A stretch of 64,000 nt of DNA, from NCBI RefSeq assembly GCF_900112255.1, contig NZ_FOLE01000009.1:124001-188000 (forward strand), given 5' to 3'. The translations under genes and the position numbers were made by a program. Source of the DNA: Flexibacter flexilis DSM 6793 (GTDB lineage: Bacteria > Bacteroidota > Bacteroidia > Cytophagales > Flexibacteraceae). The notes under the pieces were generated by a model. The model worked only from the letters and a program-made list of their open reading frames with translations. It made no database searches and was not told the origin of the DNA. Positions 43,882-52,833 of this stretch are shown here, in pieces (the stretch's first letter is position 1; each line of letters begins with the position of its first letter).

Positions 43882-43919
43882 AAAAGACCTAAGTCACGCG
43901 GCTTAGGTCTTTTCTTTTT
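43882..43919. terminator. Terminator shared by tRNA-Ala and the ABC transporter
   Basis: AAAAGACCTAAG / CTTAGGTCTTTT, loop of 8 bases, T-rich tails on both strands. Confidence 0.88.
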
Positions 43920-46900
43920 AGTCCATCATCTTGGCCAAATAAGCAACTATTTTGCTCAACAACTCGTAATACAGTGCCGCATATGCCACCAAACACATGA
44001 GCCAAATAACGAGCAAGTTGAACCATAACGTACTGATTTTGTAACCCAACCAACTTTTTTCGGCAGCAAAAAAATGGCTTCTTACGCTCCAAACGGGCGT
44101 ATCAGGTGTGTTTGGGCGATAAATGGGATAAAGTTTTTGATAAAATTGCGTTTCGGCTTCTTCCATGCGTTCGGTTTGGCTGGTATTTTTGACCATCTCG
44201 GCCACTGCCGAATTGCTATACAATTGTTTTCGCTCCAACCAAAGCCGCGAGGAAGTCGGCGTAGCCGTCTTGATGGCGATGTACATTTGCTTGTCTTGCA
44301 GCGTTCTGTTATAAATATCCGACTGATAATCAGTGAGTTTTTGGATAAAAAACAAAGCACTGTCGGCCACTGCCGCCGTAAAATGATCGGCAGTGAGGTT
44401 GTGCATAAAAAGTGGCTGAGGTATGGCCAGTAGCTCGGCTTCTTGCGCCAAATGTGTATTCAGAATAGTTAAATCATGTGTTAATTTAGCGGTTTTGTTT
44501 GCTACCCCAATCAAATCTTTGGCTTCTTGTGCCTTGTTGGCTAATGCAGGATACAAATACACTTTTTTAAATTCGGCCTGATTGATTTGGCGATCATAGT
44601 CGAAAAGCGGCTGCATATACGGATTGTAGCGGAATTGGCTCACCATCACGGCCTCAAACGCCCAACGCGAAACCATCATGTCGCCCAGAAATGGCACTTT
44701 GTCGCCGCTGCTCATGGCGGGGTTTATTTTATCAAATTTCACGACGATGCCACCCAATACCAGTTGAGGAATGAGCAAAATAGGAATCATAATATAAATC
44801 GTTACCGCCGAGTTGAAAGCCGAGGAAATATTGAGTCCGAGTATGTTGGCAAAACAAGAAACTGAAAACAAAATAAGCCATTCCACCAGCGTAAAATCCC
44901 GAATATCCAAAATCAAATTGCTGACTAACACAAACATAAGTGTCTGAATCGCAGACATCGTGAATAGCACCGCAATTTTTGAAAGCAAATAACCGCTTCG
45001 GCTCAAATCCAAAAAGGCCTCGCGTTTGAGCATTCGGCGGTCATGAAAAATTTCTTCGGCACTGACCACCAAGCCCATAAACAATGCCACGATAATGCCA
45101 ATAAAAAAGAAGACGGGAATGTTTTCGTTTTCTCCAAAAATATAACCCTGCCCATCGCTTGTGTTTTTGTAATAACGATTCACGAAGGCCAACACAAATG
45201 CCAGCAAAGGAGCTTGTATAAAATTGATAATCAAATATTGCTTGTCATTGATTTTGGATAAAAAATCCCGTTGCAAGAATAATTGCCACTGTTTGAGCCA
45301 GTTCGCTACGTGCAAATTGCCTGTGATGGGCGATTTGATGACCTTAAATTCTTGGTCTTTTTGTATTTCTACAAAATGTTGATTCCAGGTTTCGGGCAAA
45401 AATTTACGCTTACTCGTAAACCTGCCGTACTGATTGACGATACGCGTTTCCACGATGTCAAAAATCTGTTCTGGGTTCACGTTCCCGCATTCCGAACAAA
45501 CCGTTTGTTGTTTATTAATTTGGTTTACAAGGCTTTTGAAATAAACAATGGCTTCGATGGGATTGCCGTAGTAAATCGGGTAGCCGCCCGTATCTATGAT
45601 AACAAGTTTGTCGAACATCTTGAAAATATCCGAAGAGGGTTGATGGATTACGACAAAAACTAACTTCCCCGAAAGCGTCAGTTCTTTGAGTAAGTCCATG
45701 ATATTGAGCGAGTCGCGTGAGGAAAGGCCAGAAGTTGGCTCGTCCACGAACAGCACCGACGGGGCGCGCAGCAACTCCAAACCAATATTGAGGCGTTTGC
45801 GCTCGCCGCCGCTAATACTTTTGTCTAAAGCTGTGCCTACTTTCAGTTGGGCTATGTCCGAAAGTCCCAAACTGAGCAGTGTTTTATCTACCAACTCATC
45901 TATTTGAGTTTTTGAATAATTACCGAAGCATAGCCGCGCCGCGTAGTAAAGATTTTGATAAACGGTTAGTTCTTCGATGAGCAAATCGTCTTGCGGCACG
46001 TAGCCGATTACGCCTTTGATGTCTTTGGGATATTTGTGAATATCTACACCATTGAGCAGCACTTGGCCGTGAGTGGGGGGCATATTTCCATTCAGGATTT
46101 CTAATAAAGTAGATTTGCCTGCTCCACTTGCACCCATTAAACCCACCAACTTGCCTGAGTCTTCGCTAATACTGAGGTTGTGCAGCCCAACCCGACCACT
46201 TGTAAACTGGTAAGAAATGTTCAGTGCCGTGAAGTTGATATGTTCGTGGCCTTCGGTATCCAAAAATTTACTGACAATGTCGCTATAATAAATGGCGTGT
46301 AAATGGTCGCCTTTAATTACGCTGCCCGATTCTAAGGCATAAATTTCCCCCGAAAACATTTGTAAACCATTAAGATAATACACGCCTGCACCATCAAACC
46401 GTACCATGTACATTCCGATGGCGGCCACGCGCATGACCGTAATTTCGCCCTCCAGATGCGGGGCTACAATATGACGACTAATGTTGTATTGGCGTTGGCG
46501 TTTGGACGAAATTAAAAGCAAATCTTCCATGTCGGCCTCGTGCAGTTGCTTGCTCCACGCAAATGTTTCGATGAGCTTAAACTCTTTAATACTGATATTG
46601 AATATGTCTGCCACGGTGGTCAGAAATTCATATTCGATGGCCGAAATATGGTCGTCCGCTCGAATCAGCGAAAATAATGTAAACAATACGACTACTTTTT
46701 GCCGCTGGCTCAATTCCTGATTGATGCGCGTACAAATCAAGAGCATTTTCGAAGAATCGCGCACGGTAAGTCGTACATTTTCCGTGACATTTTTGGGCGT
46801 TTTGCGCACACGGCTATGCTCTTCGAGGTATTGGTCAAAAAATGACAGGTATTTTTCGCTGTCTTCTAAGTTTAGTTGATTGTTCAGAAACAACGCCACC

Positions 46901-46986
46901 ACGTTGCGTTCTTCTGCTTTCGTGCCGTCGAGCTTGGCAATGATAGCAAAAAGCTGCATGAGGCTTTGTAAGAGTTCTTCGCTCAT
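43918..46986 (-). CDS. TerB-like / ABCG-type transporter fusion
   Basis: 1022 residues. Residues 1-145 are helical and TerB-like (L-F-A-I-I-A-K-L-D-G-T-K-A-E-E, then L-I-R-A-D-D-H-I-S-A-I-E-Y-E). Residues 170-245 form a small beta domain (FHA-like in pattern only). The ATPase follows: Walker A G-A-S-G-A-G-K-S-T (285-293), signature I-S-G-G-E-R-K-R (391-398), Walker B V-L-F-V-D-E (411-416). The C-terminal half is an ABC2-type membrane domain of about six helices with a large extra loop (about 790-960). Domain order ATPase-then-membrane is that of ABCG half transporters. All ATPase motifs are intact. Substrate unknown. It is the only gene of its transcript as far as visible. Confidence 0.87.
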   Translation of the reverse strand: MSEELLQSLMQLFAIIAKLDGTKAEERNVVALFLNNQLNLEDSEKYLSFFDQYLEEHSRVRKTPKNVTENVRLTVRDSSKMLLICTRINQELSQRQKVVVLFTLFSLIRADDHISAIEYEFLTTVADIFNISIKEFKLIETFAWSKQLHEADMEDLLLISSKRQRQYNISRHIVAPHLEGEITVMRVAAIGMYMVRFDGAGVYYLNGLQMFSGEIYALESGSVIKGDHLHAIYYSDIVSKFLDTEGHEHINFTALNISYQFTSGRVGLHNLSISEDSGKLVGLMGASGAGKSTLLEILNGNMPPTHGQVLLNGVDIHKYPKDIKGVIGYVPQDDLLIEELTVYQNLYYAARLCFGNYSKTQIDELVDKTLLSLGLSDIAQLKVGTALDKSISGGERKRLNIGLELLRAPSVLFVDEPTSGLSSRDSLNIMDLLKELTLSGKLVFVVIHQPSSDIFKMFDKLVIIDTGGYPIYYGNPIEAIVYFKSLVNQINKQQTVCSECGNVNPEQIFDIVETRIVNQYGRFTSKRKFLPETWNQHFVEIQKDQEFKVIKSPITGNLHVANWLKQWQLFLQRDFLSKINDKQYLIINFIQAPLLAFVLAFVNRYYKNTSDGQGYIFGENENIPVFFFIGIIVALFMGLVVSAEEIFHDRRMLKREAFLDLSRSGYLLSKIAVLFTMSAIQTLMFVLVSNLILDIRDFTLVEWLILFSVSCFANILGLNISSAFNSAVTIYIMIPILLIPQLVLGGIVVKFDKINPAMSSGDKVPFLGDMMVSRWAFEAVMVSQFRYNPYMQPLFDYDRQINQAEFKKVYLYPALANKAQEAKDLIGVANKTAKLTHDLTILNTHLAQEAELLAIPQPLFMHNLTADHFTAAVADSALFFIQKLTDYQSDIYNRTLQDKQMYIAIKTATPTSSRLWLERKQLYSNSAVAEMVKNTSQTERMEEAETQFYQKLYPIYRPNTPDTPVWSVRSHFFAAEKSWLGYKISTLWFNLLVIWLMCLVAYAALYYELLSKIVAYLAKMMD

Positions 46987-47103
46987 AGCTGGAGATATAT
47001 GTGTCGTGCCTTTGAAGCTATGAAAATAAGGCGAATCTTTAAAAAAAACAATGCCAATAAAAATTTACGAAGAATCCGTTTTCTTAGGGATAAAATATTG
47101 AAT

Positions 47104-47143
47104 AAAAAGGCACAAGGTAAAATCGTATCCCTTGTGCCTTTTT
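47104..47143 (-). terminator. Terminator of the DOMON-like gene
   Basis: AAAAAGGCACAAGG / CCTTGTGCCTTTTT with a 12-base loop, 2 bases after the minus-strand stop at 47146. Confidence 0.88.
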
Positions 47144-47145
47144 GC

Positions 47146-48033
47146 TTATTGTGCGCCTGCCAATTTGAATTTTACTTTGGTGCGGGTCGTTTCCGTAATG
47201 GGGTTGGTTGTGGACATATCGCCACCTTCGCCCATCGGTGGTGGGCCCCCACCCATCTCGCCCCCACCCATCGGTGGGCCTCCGCCTCCCATGTCGCCGC
47301 CGCCTTGTGGAGCTCTGCCACCGTTACGGGCTTGGCTACCTTGTGGCATTTCCAATCCTTTTATTTCAAAAATCAAACTCAATTTTTGTTTGGGATTAAT
47401 GCTGGCCAATGGTTTATAAAAGCTGCTAATGCGTATGGCATACTCGATATTGAGCGAACCCGAACCGTCTATTTGTGCCGCAATGTGTACATTTTCCGAG
47501 CTGTTATTGGCATACATTCCGTCTGGGAAATAAAATCCTTGTAGTTTGAAATGCTCAAAAGCTCTTGGCAAATGCTGTTGTAGGCGTTTTTGCATCATCT
47601 CCGAAGCGTTATTGCCTTTAGCCGCTTGGCGGTCAGGACGCTGACCACCGTCAAAACCATTGGGCTGCTGGCCTTGCATTTCCGCAAAGTTTTCGGGTGG
47701 CATTTCTCCGCGAGAAATGGGACAGAAAATCGCAATGGTTTGTTTCTTTTTGCCCGTCGTGTCCAGATACAACGTCAGCCCGCCATCTATTACTTTGGAT
47801 TGATAAGTGGCCTCATTCAGGCGGGCACAAATATACAGCCAGTCGGCATCGTTGGCTACCGAATATTGCAAATGTGCGTCGGAGTCGTAATAATTGAGAG
47901 GTACGCTCCAGTCCGTAACGATGCCATCTACTTGCTTCGTGCCATAGGCTGCATTAATTGTTTTTTGAGAAAAAGCCGAAGGCAAACACGCCAAAAACGC
48001 TGCTGCGGTCAGCAGCGAGAACCGTAAAAACAT
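47146..48033 (-). CDS. Secreted CBM9/DOMON-like protein with Gly-Pro-Met-rich tail
   Basis: 295 residues. A signal peptide ends S-A-F-S-Q. Residues 25-110 (V-D-G-I-V-T-D-W, then A-N-D-A-D-W-L-Y-I-C-A-R-L, L-T-L-Y-L-D-T-T-G-K) follow the pattern of the family 9 carbohydrate-binding/DOMON-like beta-sandwich. Residues about 120-150 are Gln/Asn/Arg-rich, and about 235-275 are strongly enriched in Gly, Pro and Met (G-G-D-M-G-G-G-G-P-P-M). It ends with a short strand, with no T9SS domain. It may be a periplasmic or exported binding protein; ligand unknown. Confidence 0.78.
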   Translation of the reverse strand: MFLRFSLLTAAAFLACLPSAFSQKTINAAYGTKQVDGIVTDWSVPLNYYDSDAHLQYSVANDADWLYICARLNEATYQSKVIDGGLTLYLDTTGKKKQTIAIFCPISRGEMPPENFAEMQGQQPNGFDGGQRPDRQAAKGNNASEMMQKRLQQHLPRAFEHFKLQGFYFPDGMYANNSSENVHIAAQIDGSGSLNIEYAIRISSFYKPLASINPKQKLSLIFEIKGLEMPQGSQARNGGRAPQGGGDMGGGGPPMGGGEMGGGPPPMGEGGDMSTTNPITETTRTKVKFKLAGAQ

Positions 48034-48169
48034 AAGATAATTTCATAGAAAGTAAAAACATAACAAAAGATTATACCAGTAAAAAACTATCTTATTAGAG
48101 AGCCACAAGGCAAGCGGCAAGACAAACACTCACCCTGCAACTACTCGTATTTACGAAAAAAAAACACTT

Positions 48170-49177
48170 TTATTTTATCCAAAGCACACCATTTTTGCAG
48201 CTTTGTTGGCGGAGTTTGTTTTGTTTGAATAAATCCAACAAGCGATTTTGCGCAACAGCAAACGAACTCCCCGTTAGCACTGCAAACTCTTGTGTGCTCA
48301 GTGTCGGGTATTTAGCAAACAAACTTTCCCAATCTGCCGCGAAAGGCTGAGCCGTTGCCGTCGGATATAGGCGTTTAAGCGCATCTACATACGCCTCATA
48401 AGGCCTAAATCCATAAACAGTCAGGCGGTTGCCGTCGGCATCCGTAAAAAACATGGTCGGGAAGCCGCGCACACTCATTTGCCTGCCCAATGCCAAATCT
48501 TGTTCAAAAAGGGTTTGGGCTTTGCCTCCAATGTCTTGGGCTAATTGCTTGGCATCTAAGCCCGACTGCGTGGCAGCAGTAGCGATATGTTCAGGTTTGG
48601 TAATGTTCTTTTTCTCCAAAAAAACCATTTCGCGCAGGCGGCGCATAAACGCAATGGCTTTCGTGCCGTCTTGCATTTGGGCGGCTTTGAACGCCACCGA
48701 CGGCGGATAAGACGAAGGCAATGGGTCTTGCAGCCACACATCGCCATCAATGGGCATTTGGTAATACGCGCTTGCTTCGTCCCAGTGCTGCGCCACGTCC
48801 GAAGGCTTGCTGATGCCGCCGCTGTTATAGATTTCCCACGAAGGCAGCAGGCCGCCCATGCGGTATTCAATGTCCAGATACGCGCCGTATTCGAGCTTTA
48901 AGCGACGCAATTGCGGTTCTATTCCCCAACAGCTTGAGCATATTGGGTCGGTGAAATAAATAATTTTGACGGGTTTGCCCGCCGTAGTTTCAGGGGTAAT
49001 CGTAGCCTCCGAAGGATTGGCCGTGTGTGCGGTTTCGGGCATGGCACAAGTGCCGCTGGCCGTGTCGCAAAGCAAGGGATTTTGGGGTGTTGTCATGGAT
49101 TGAGAAGTGTTGGGTCTGCTGCACGCCCAGCCACCGAAGGCAAGCACACAGCAGAGAATCAGCCAATATTTTATCAT
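48170..49177 (-). CDS. DsbA-family (FrnE-like) thiol oxidoreductase lipoprotein
   Basis: 335 residues from the ATG at 49177; the frame runs to 49348 but that would overlap the divergent HxlR gene and mask the signal peptide. The lipoprotein signal ends G-G-W-A-C (lipid cysteine 19). The thioredoxin-fold core starts K-I-I-Y-F-T-D-P-I-C-S-S-C-W-G with active-site C80-S-S-C83, contains a helical insertion, and has the cis-proline in R-G-F-P-T-M-F-F. It probably oxidises or isomerises disulfides in the periplasm. The gene is divergent from an HxlR-type regulator, which may control it. Confidence 0.87.
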   Translation of the reverse strand: MIKYWLILCCVLAFGGWACSRPNTSQSMTTPQNPLLCDTASGTCAMPETAHTANPSEATITPETTAGKPVKIIYFTDPICSSCWGIEPQLRRLKLEYGAYLDIEYRMGGLLPSWEIYNSGGISKPSDVAQHWDEASAYYQMPIDGDVWLQDPLPSSYPPSVAFKAAQMQDGTKAIAFMRRLREMVFLEKKNITKPEHIATAATQSGLDAKQLAQDIGGKAQTLFEQDLALGRQMSVRGFPTMFFTDADGNRLTVYGFRPYEAYVDALKRLYPTATAQPFAADWESLFAKYPTLSTQEFAVLTGSSFAVAQNRLLDLFKQNKLRQQSCKNGVLWIK

Positions 49178-49194
49178 CGAATGGGGTTTACTGC

Positions 49195-49202
49195 TAACTT
49201 TG
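49195..49202 (+). promoter_or_regulatory. -7 promoter box TAACTTTG of the HxlR gene
   Basis: TAnnTTTG match, 48 bases before ATG 49250. It lies 18 bases from the start of the divergent DsbA gene, so regulator binding here could affect both. Confidence 0.5.
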
Positions 49203-49249
49203 TGCAAAGCTCCATGTATCGTGTTACACTTACAATAAGTCAGAAAAAT

Positions 49250-49555
49250 ATGACCAACACCACCCCGCCGCCCCAATGCCCCGCCGAAACGCTGCTCAAA
49301 TTGCTTTCGGGCAAATGGAAACCCCAAATCTTTAGAATGGCCACCCAAAACGCCCTGCGTTTCAGTGTGTTGCTCAAAACATTAGAAGGCGCAAACAAAC
49401 AAAGTATTGCCGTTGCTCTCAAAGAACTCGAACAAGCCGACCTGCTCCACAAACAAATTATTTCCCAAAAACCGCTGCACATCGAATACAGGCTTTCGGC
49501 CAGAGGCCAACAAATGATACCTGTGTTTGAGCAGTTAGAAAAGCTATTGGGGTAA
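49250..49555 (+). CDS. HxlR-family winged-helix transcription regulator
   Basis: 101 residues from ATG 49250; ATG 49214 is also in frame but would leave almost no leader after the -7 box. The domain has the HxlR/MarR-like signature: C-P-A-E-T-L-L-K-L-L-S-G-K-W-K-P-Q-I-F near the start (with the conserved N-terminal cysteine often used for redox or electrophile sensing), R-F-S-V-L-L-K-T-L-E-G-A-N-K-Q for helix 2-3, and E-Y-R-L-S-A-R-G wing. It binds DNA as a dimer. Divergent to a DsbA-like gene, it is a plausible regulator of it. Confidence 0.9.
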   Translation: MTNTTPPPQCPAETLLKLLSGKWKPQIFRMATQNALRFSVLLKTLEGANKQSIAVALKELEQADLLHKQIISQKPLHIEYRLSARGQQMIPVFEQLEKLLG

Positions 49556-49608
49556 TGGATTGATGATTTGTTAATTAGAATATTTAAAACACAACAATCT
49601 TAAACCTG

Positions 49609-50148
49609 ATGAATACGCTACTACTTACATTTTTATTGTCATTCAAATCTGGACTTTTGCCGCCGCCAGGGACGGTTCGTCTCAACGATTCTCTTTTTAT
49701 TGACGAACAAATTATTACTGTTCTCGACTGGAAAGAATACGTTTATTATCAAACACAAGACAATCAAAAAGCCATTTTACCAGACACCGCCATCAGGTAC
49801 AAAGGCCGTAATTATTATAACAGTGGCGATTTTGACGAATATCCTGTTTTGGGCATTGATGAGAAAGCTATCAATGCGTATTGTGTGTGGCGCAGCCAGT
49901 TGGTAACCAATACGATTCGAACTTATACCAAAGACAATCCGTGCCAAAGCCCGTTTTATGTGCAGAATATGGGTAAAAAGATAAAAGTAACTTACCGAAA
50001 AGCACAAGACAATGAGATAGTGGCCGCTACGAAAAAAGGCATTCTTCAATCAAACCCATTTTGTAAGAAAAACCTCGCTTGGCTCAATGCCCAAAACCTA
50101 AAATGTACGTTTAGGTGCGTGGCCGTAATGAAAAAATTAAATCCATAA
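49609..50148 (+). CDS. Short SUMF1/formylglycine-enzyme-like protein
   Basis: 179 residues. It starts with a weak signal-like hydrophobic segment (M-N-T-L-L-L-T-F-L-L-S-F), then P-P-G-T-V-R-L-N-D-S-L-F-I-D-E-Q-I-I-T-V-L-D-W-K-E-Y, which follows the opening of the SUMF1 fold (P-G-T-x-F-x-I-D-x-x-E-V-T-x-x-x-Y). Later comes Y-P-V-L-G-I-D-E-K-A-I-N-A-Y-C-V-W-R, the family V-x-x-V-x-W-x-x-A-x-x-Y-C-x-W block with W replaced. The normal fold needs about 250 residues, so this is a short or degenerate member, like some GldK/GldJ relatives in domain only. Several cysteines in the C-terminus are unusual. Catalysis is unlikely. Confidence 0.7.
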   Translation: MNTLLLTFLLSFKSGLLPPPGTVRLNDSLFIDEQIITVLDWKEYVYYQTQDNQKAILPDTAIRYKGRNYYNSGDFDEYPVLGIDEKAINAYCVWRSQLVTNTIRTYTKDNPCQSPFYVQNMGKKIKVTYRKAQDNEIVAATKKGILQSNPFCKKNLAWLNAQNLKCTFRCVAVMKKLNP

Positions 50149-50185
50149 GGTTTTTTGAAATCTTACAGGTTTGCAAAGAATCAAC

Positions 50186-50193
50186 TATTTTTG
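50186..50193 (+). promoter_or_regulatory. -7 promoter box TATTTTTG close to parC ATG
   Basis: TAnnTTTG match ending only 5 bases before ATG 50199. If active, the transcript begins at or next to the start codon, so translation may be leaderless. Confidence 0.45.
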
Positions 50194-50198
50194 CGGCT

Positions 50199-52727
50199 AT
50201 GGAAAAAAACAAAGACCTCGACGACAAACTAAGCGACATCGGCCCTGTGTCTGGAATGTACGAAAACTGGTTTCTTGACTATGCCTCGTATGTAATTCTG
50301 GAACGTGCCGTGCCTGCCGTAGAAGATGGACTCAAACCCGTACAACGCCGCATCATGCACGCCATGTACGAGATGGACGATGGTCGCTATAACAAAGTAG
50401 CCAACGTCATCGGACAAACCATGCAGTATCACCCGCACGGCGATGCTTCCATCGGCGACGCTATTGTTAATTTAGGACAAAAAGATTTACTCATAGATAC
50501 ACAAGGTAACTGGGGCGATATGCGCACGGGCGACGGTGCGGCAGCTCCTCGTTACATTGAGGCGCGTTTGTCGAAGTTCGCCAACGACATACTTTTTAAC
50601 CCCCAAACCACCAACTGGCAAGTTTCTTACGATGGCCGTAAACGCGAACCCGTTACTTTGCCTGTTAAGTTCCCGTTGTTGCTCGCGCAAGGCGTAGAAG
50701 GCATTGCCGTAGGTTTGGCAACCAAAATTTTGCCACACAATTTTTGTGAGCTAATAGAAGCGTCGATTGATTTGCTTAATAATCAGCCTATCACATTGCA
50801 CCCCGACTTCCCGACGGGTGGCATGATAGACGTAAGCAATTACAACGACGGCCAAAAAGGTGGCAAAGTGCGCATCAGGGCACGCATTGAGGATGTGGAC
50901 AAAAAAATGTTGGTGATTCGTGATATTCCGTTTAGCACCACCACCACCAGCCTCATGGAATCCATCGTGAAAGCCAGCGATGCGGGCAAAATCAAAATCA
51001 AGAAAGTAGTTGATAACACGGCCAAAGACGTTGAGATACAAGTACATTTAGCACCAGGCGTTTCGCCAGATATTACCATAGATGCCTTGTATGCCTTCAC
51101 GGACTGCGAAGTTTCTATTTCGCCGAACGCCTGCGTGATTATTGACGAAAAACCGCATTTTGTGAGTGCTTCGCAAATTTTGCGCTACAATACGGAGCAA
51201 ACCATGGAGCTTTTGCGCCGCGAGTTGGAAATCAAACGCGGGGAATTGCTCGAAAAGATTTTGTTCTCATCTTTGGAGAAAATTTTTATCGAAAATAAAA
51301 TTTACAGAGACATAGAAGAGTGCGAAACGTGGGAAGCTGTTCTGAAAACAATTGATGCTGGTTTAGAGCCATTCAAACCACAATTTTACAGAATTATCAC
51401 GGAAGAAGACCTCGTAAAATTGACCGAAATACGCATCAAACGTATTTCAAAATTCGATGCTTTCAAAGCCGACGAACTGATGCGCGGCCTGCAAGCCGAA
51501 CTGGAGGAAACCGAAAAGCAATTAGCCAATTTGCGCACTTATACGATTCGTTATTACCGCGATTTGCTCAAAAAATATGGCAAAGGCCGTGAGCGCAAAA
51601 CCGAAATTCGCACTTTCGACGTAATCGCCGCCAACGTGGTAGCGGCCAACAACCAAAAGTTGTATGTCAATCGTACAGATGGTTTTATTGGTTATGGCTT
51701 GAAAAAAGATGAGTTCGTGTGCGACTGTTCCGACCTTGACGACGTGATTATTTTCCGCCGCGATGGAGTGTTTAAGGTGGTGAAAATCGGGGAAAAAGTT
51801 TTTGTGGGAAAAGACATTTTGTATGTGAATGTTTTCCGCAAAAACGATGAACGCATGGTATATAACATGGTCTATTTGGACGGCGATTCGGGTTACACGA
51901 TGGCCAAGCGTTTTCAGGTGCTGGCCATTACGCGCGACCGCGAATATGACCTTACCAAAGGCGGTAAAGGGTCAAAATGTTTACATTTCTCGGCCAACCC
52001 GAACGGCGAAGCCGAATCGGTAACCGTGCAACTTTCGCAAGGCTCAAAGGCCAAAATTAAGTCTTTGGACTACGATTTTGCGGGGCTGGACATCAAAGGC
52101 CGCCAATCGCAAGGCAACATCGTAACCAAACATCCCGTGCGTAAAGTGGTATTCAAAGCGGCAGGCGTTTCTACGCTTGGAGGCCTGAATCTCTGGTACG
52201 ATGAAGTAATTGGCCGCCTCAACACCGACCAACGTGGCAAGTTTTTGGGGAATTTTTCGGGCGCGGATACGCTGCTTTTCGTAACCAAAAATGGCCAATA
52301 CGAACTGACTTCTTTTGAGCTAACCAACCGTTACGAACCAGAAAATTTGGTGCTTTTGGAGAAATATAACCCCGAAAAAATATTGTCGGTGGTGTATTAT
52401 GAAGGCGAAACCAAAAATCATTTTGTAAAACGCTTCAAAATAGAAACCTCGACAGTAGGCAAACCGTTTGGCTTTATTGGTGAACACAAAGATTCTAAAG
52501 TGTTGGTAGCAAGCACTGAAGCGCAACCGCAAATCCAAGTGGCATACCGCAAAGACAAGAAAATGCCGCAAGAAGTGACCTTGTATGATGTGGATGTGTT
52601 GGCGGAAGTGAAAGGCTGGAAAGCGATTGGTTCGCGATTGAGCCAATACATTGTGCAGCAAGTAATGTTGGTCAATGGCCAAGAATCGGACGAGGCCAAG
52701 CAACTCGGACTTTGGCAGCAACAGTAA
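50199..52727 (+). CDS. parC: Topoisomerase IV subunit A (ParC/GyrA family)
   Basis: 842 residues from ATG 50199; 28 upstream codons in frame overlap the previous gene and have no family likeness. The DNA-cleaving domain has S-G-M-Y-E-N-W-F-L-D-Y-A-S-Y-V-I-L, P-V-Q-R-R-I and the catalytic A-P-R-Y pair R118/Y119. The quinolone region reads H-P-H-G-D-A-S-I-G-D-A-I-V (78-90), the ParC form usual in Bacteroidota rather than GyrA. The C-terminal pinwheel lacks an obvious GyrA box. With ParE it decatenates daughter chromosomes. parE is not in the window. The -7 box abuts the start codon. Confidence 0.92.
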   Translation: MEKNKDLDDKLSDIGPVSGMYENWFLDYASYVILERAVPAVEDGLKPVQRRIMHAMYEMDDGRYNKVANVIGQTMQYHPHGDASIGDAIVNLGQKDLLIDTQGNWGDMRTGDGAAAPRYIEARLSKFANDILFNPQTTNWQVSYDGRKREPVTLPVKFPLLLAQGVEGIAVGLATKILPHNFCELIEASIDLLNNQPITLHPDFPTGGMIDVSNYNDGQKGGKVRIRARIEDVDKKMLVIRDIPFSTTTTSLMESIVKASDAGKIKIKKVVDNTAKDVEIQVHLAPGVSPDITIDALYAFTDCEVSISPNACVIIDEKPHFVSASQILRYNTEQTMELLRRELEIKRGELLEKILFSSLEKIFIENKIYRDIEECETWEAVLKTIDAGLEPFKPQFYRIITEEDLVKLTEIRIKRISKFDAFKADELMRGLQAELEETEKQLANLRTYTIRYYRDLLKKYGKGRERKTEIRTFDVIAANVVAANNQKLYVNRTDGFIGYGLKKDEFVCDCSDLDDVIIFRRDGVFKVVKIGEKVFVGKDILYVNVFRKNDERMVYNMVYLDGDSGYTMAKRFQVLAITRDREYDLTKGGKGSKCLHFSANPNGEAESVTVQLSQGSKAKIKSLDYDFAGLDIKGRQSQGNIVTKHPVRKVVFKAAGVSTLGGLNLWYDEVIGRLNTDQRGKFLGNFSGADTLLFVTKNGQYELTSFELTNRYEPENLVLLEKYNPEKILSVVYYEGETKNHFVKRFKIETSTVGKPFGFIGEHKDSKVLVASTEAQPQIQVAYRKDKKMPQEVTLYDVDVLAEVKGWKAIGSRLSQYIVQQVMLVNGQESDEAKQLGLWQQQ

Positions 52728-52738
52728 TTTAATTTCTC

Positions 52739-52782
52739 CAAACCCTTACAGACTTTCTAAACTTGTAAGGGTTTGTTTTTTT
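52739..52782 (+). terminator. Terminator after parC
   Basis: CAAACCCTTACA / TGTAAGGGTTTG hairpin, loop of 13 bases, then TTTTTTT. Confidence 0.88.
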
Positions 52783-52833
52783 GAAAAGTCATTGATTTAT
52801 AGTAATTTATAACATAAAATTTAATTCAAGAAA

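Noticed and set aside
49178-49348. Extended DsbA-like N-terminus of 57 residues
   Set aside because: It reads through the divergent HxlR gene and its promoter; a good lipoprotein signal begins at 49177.
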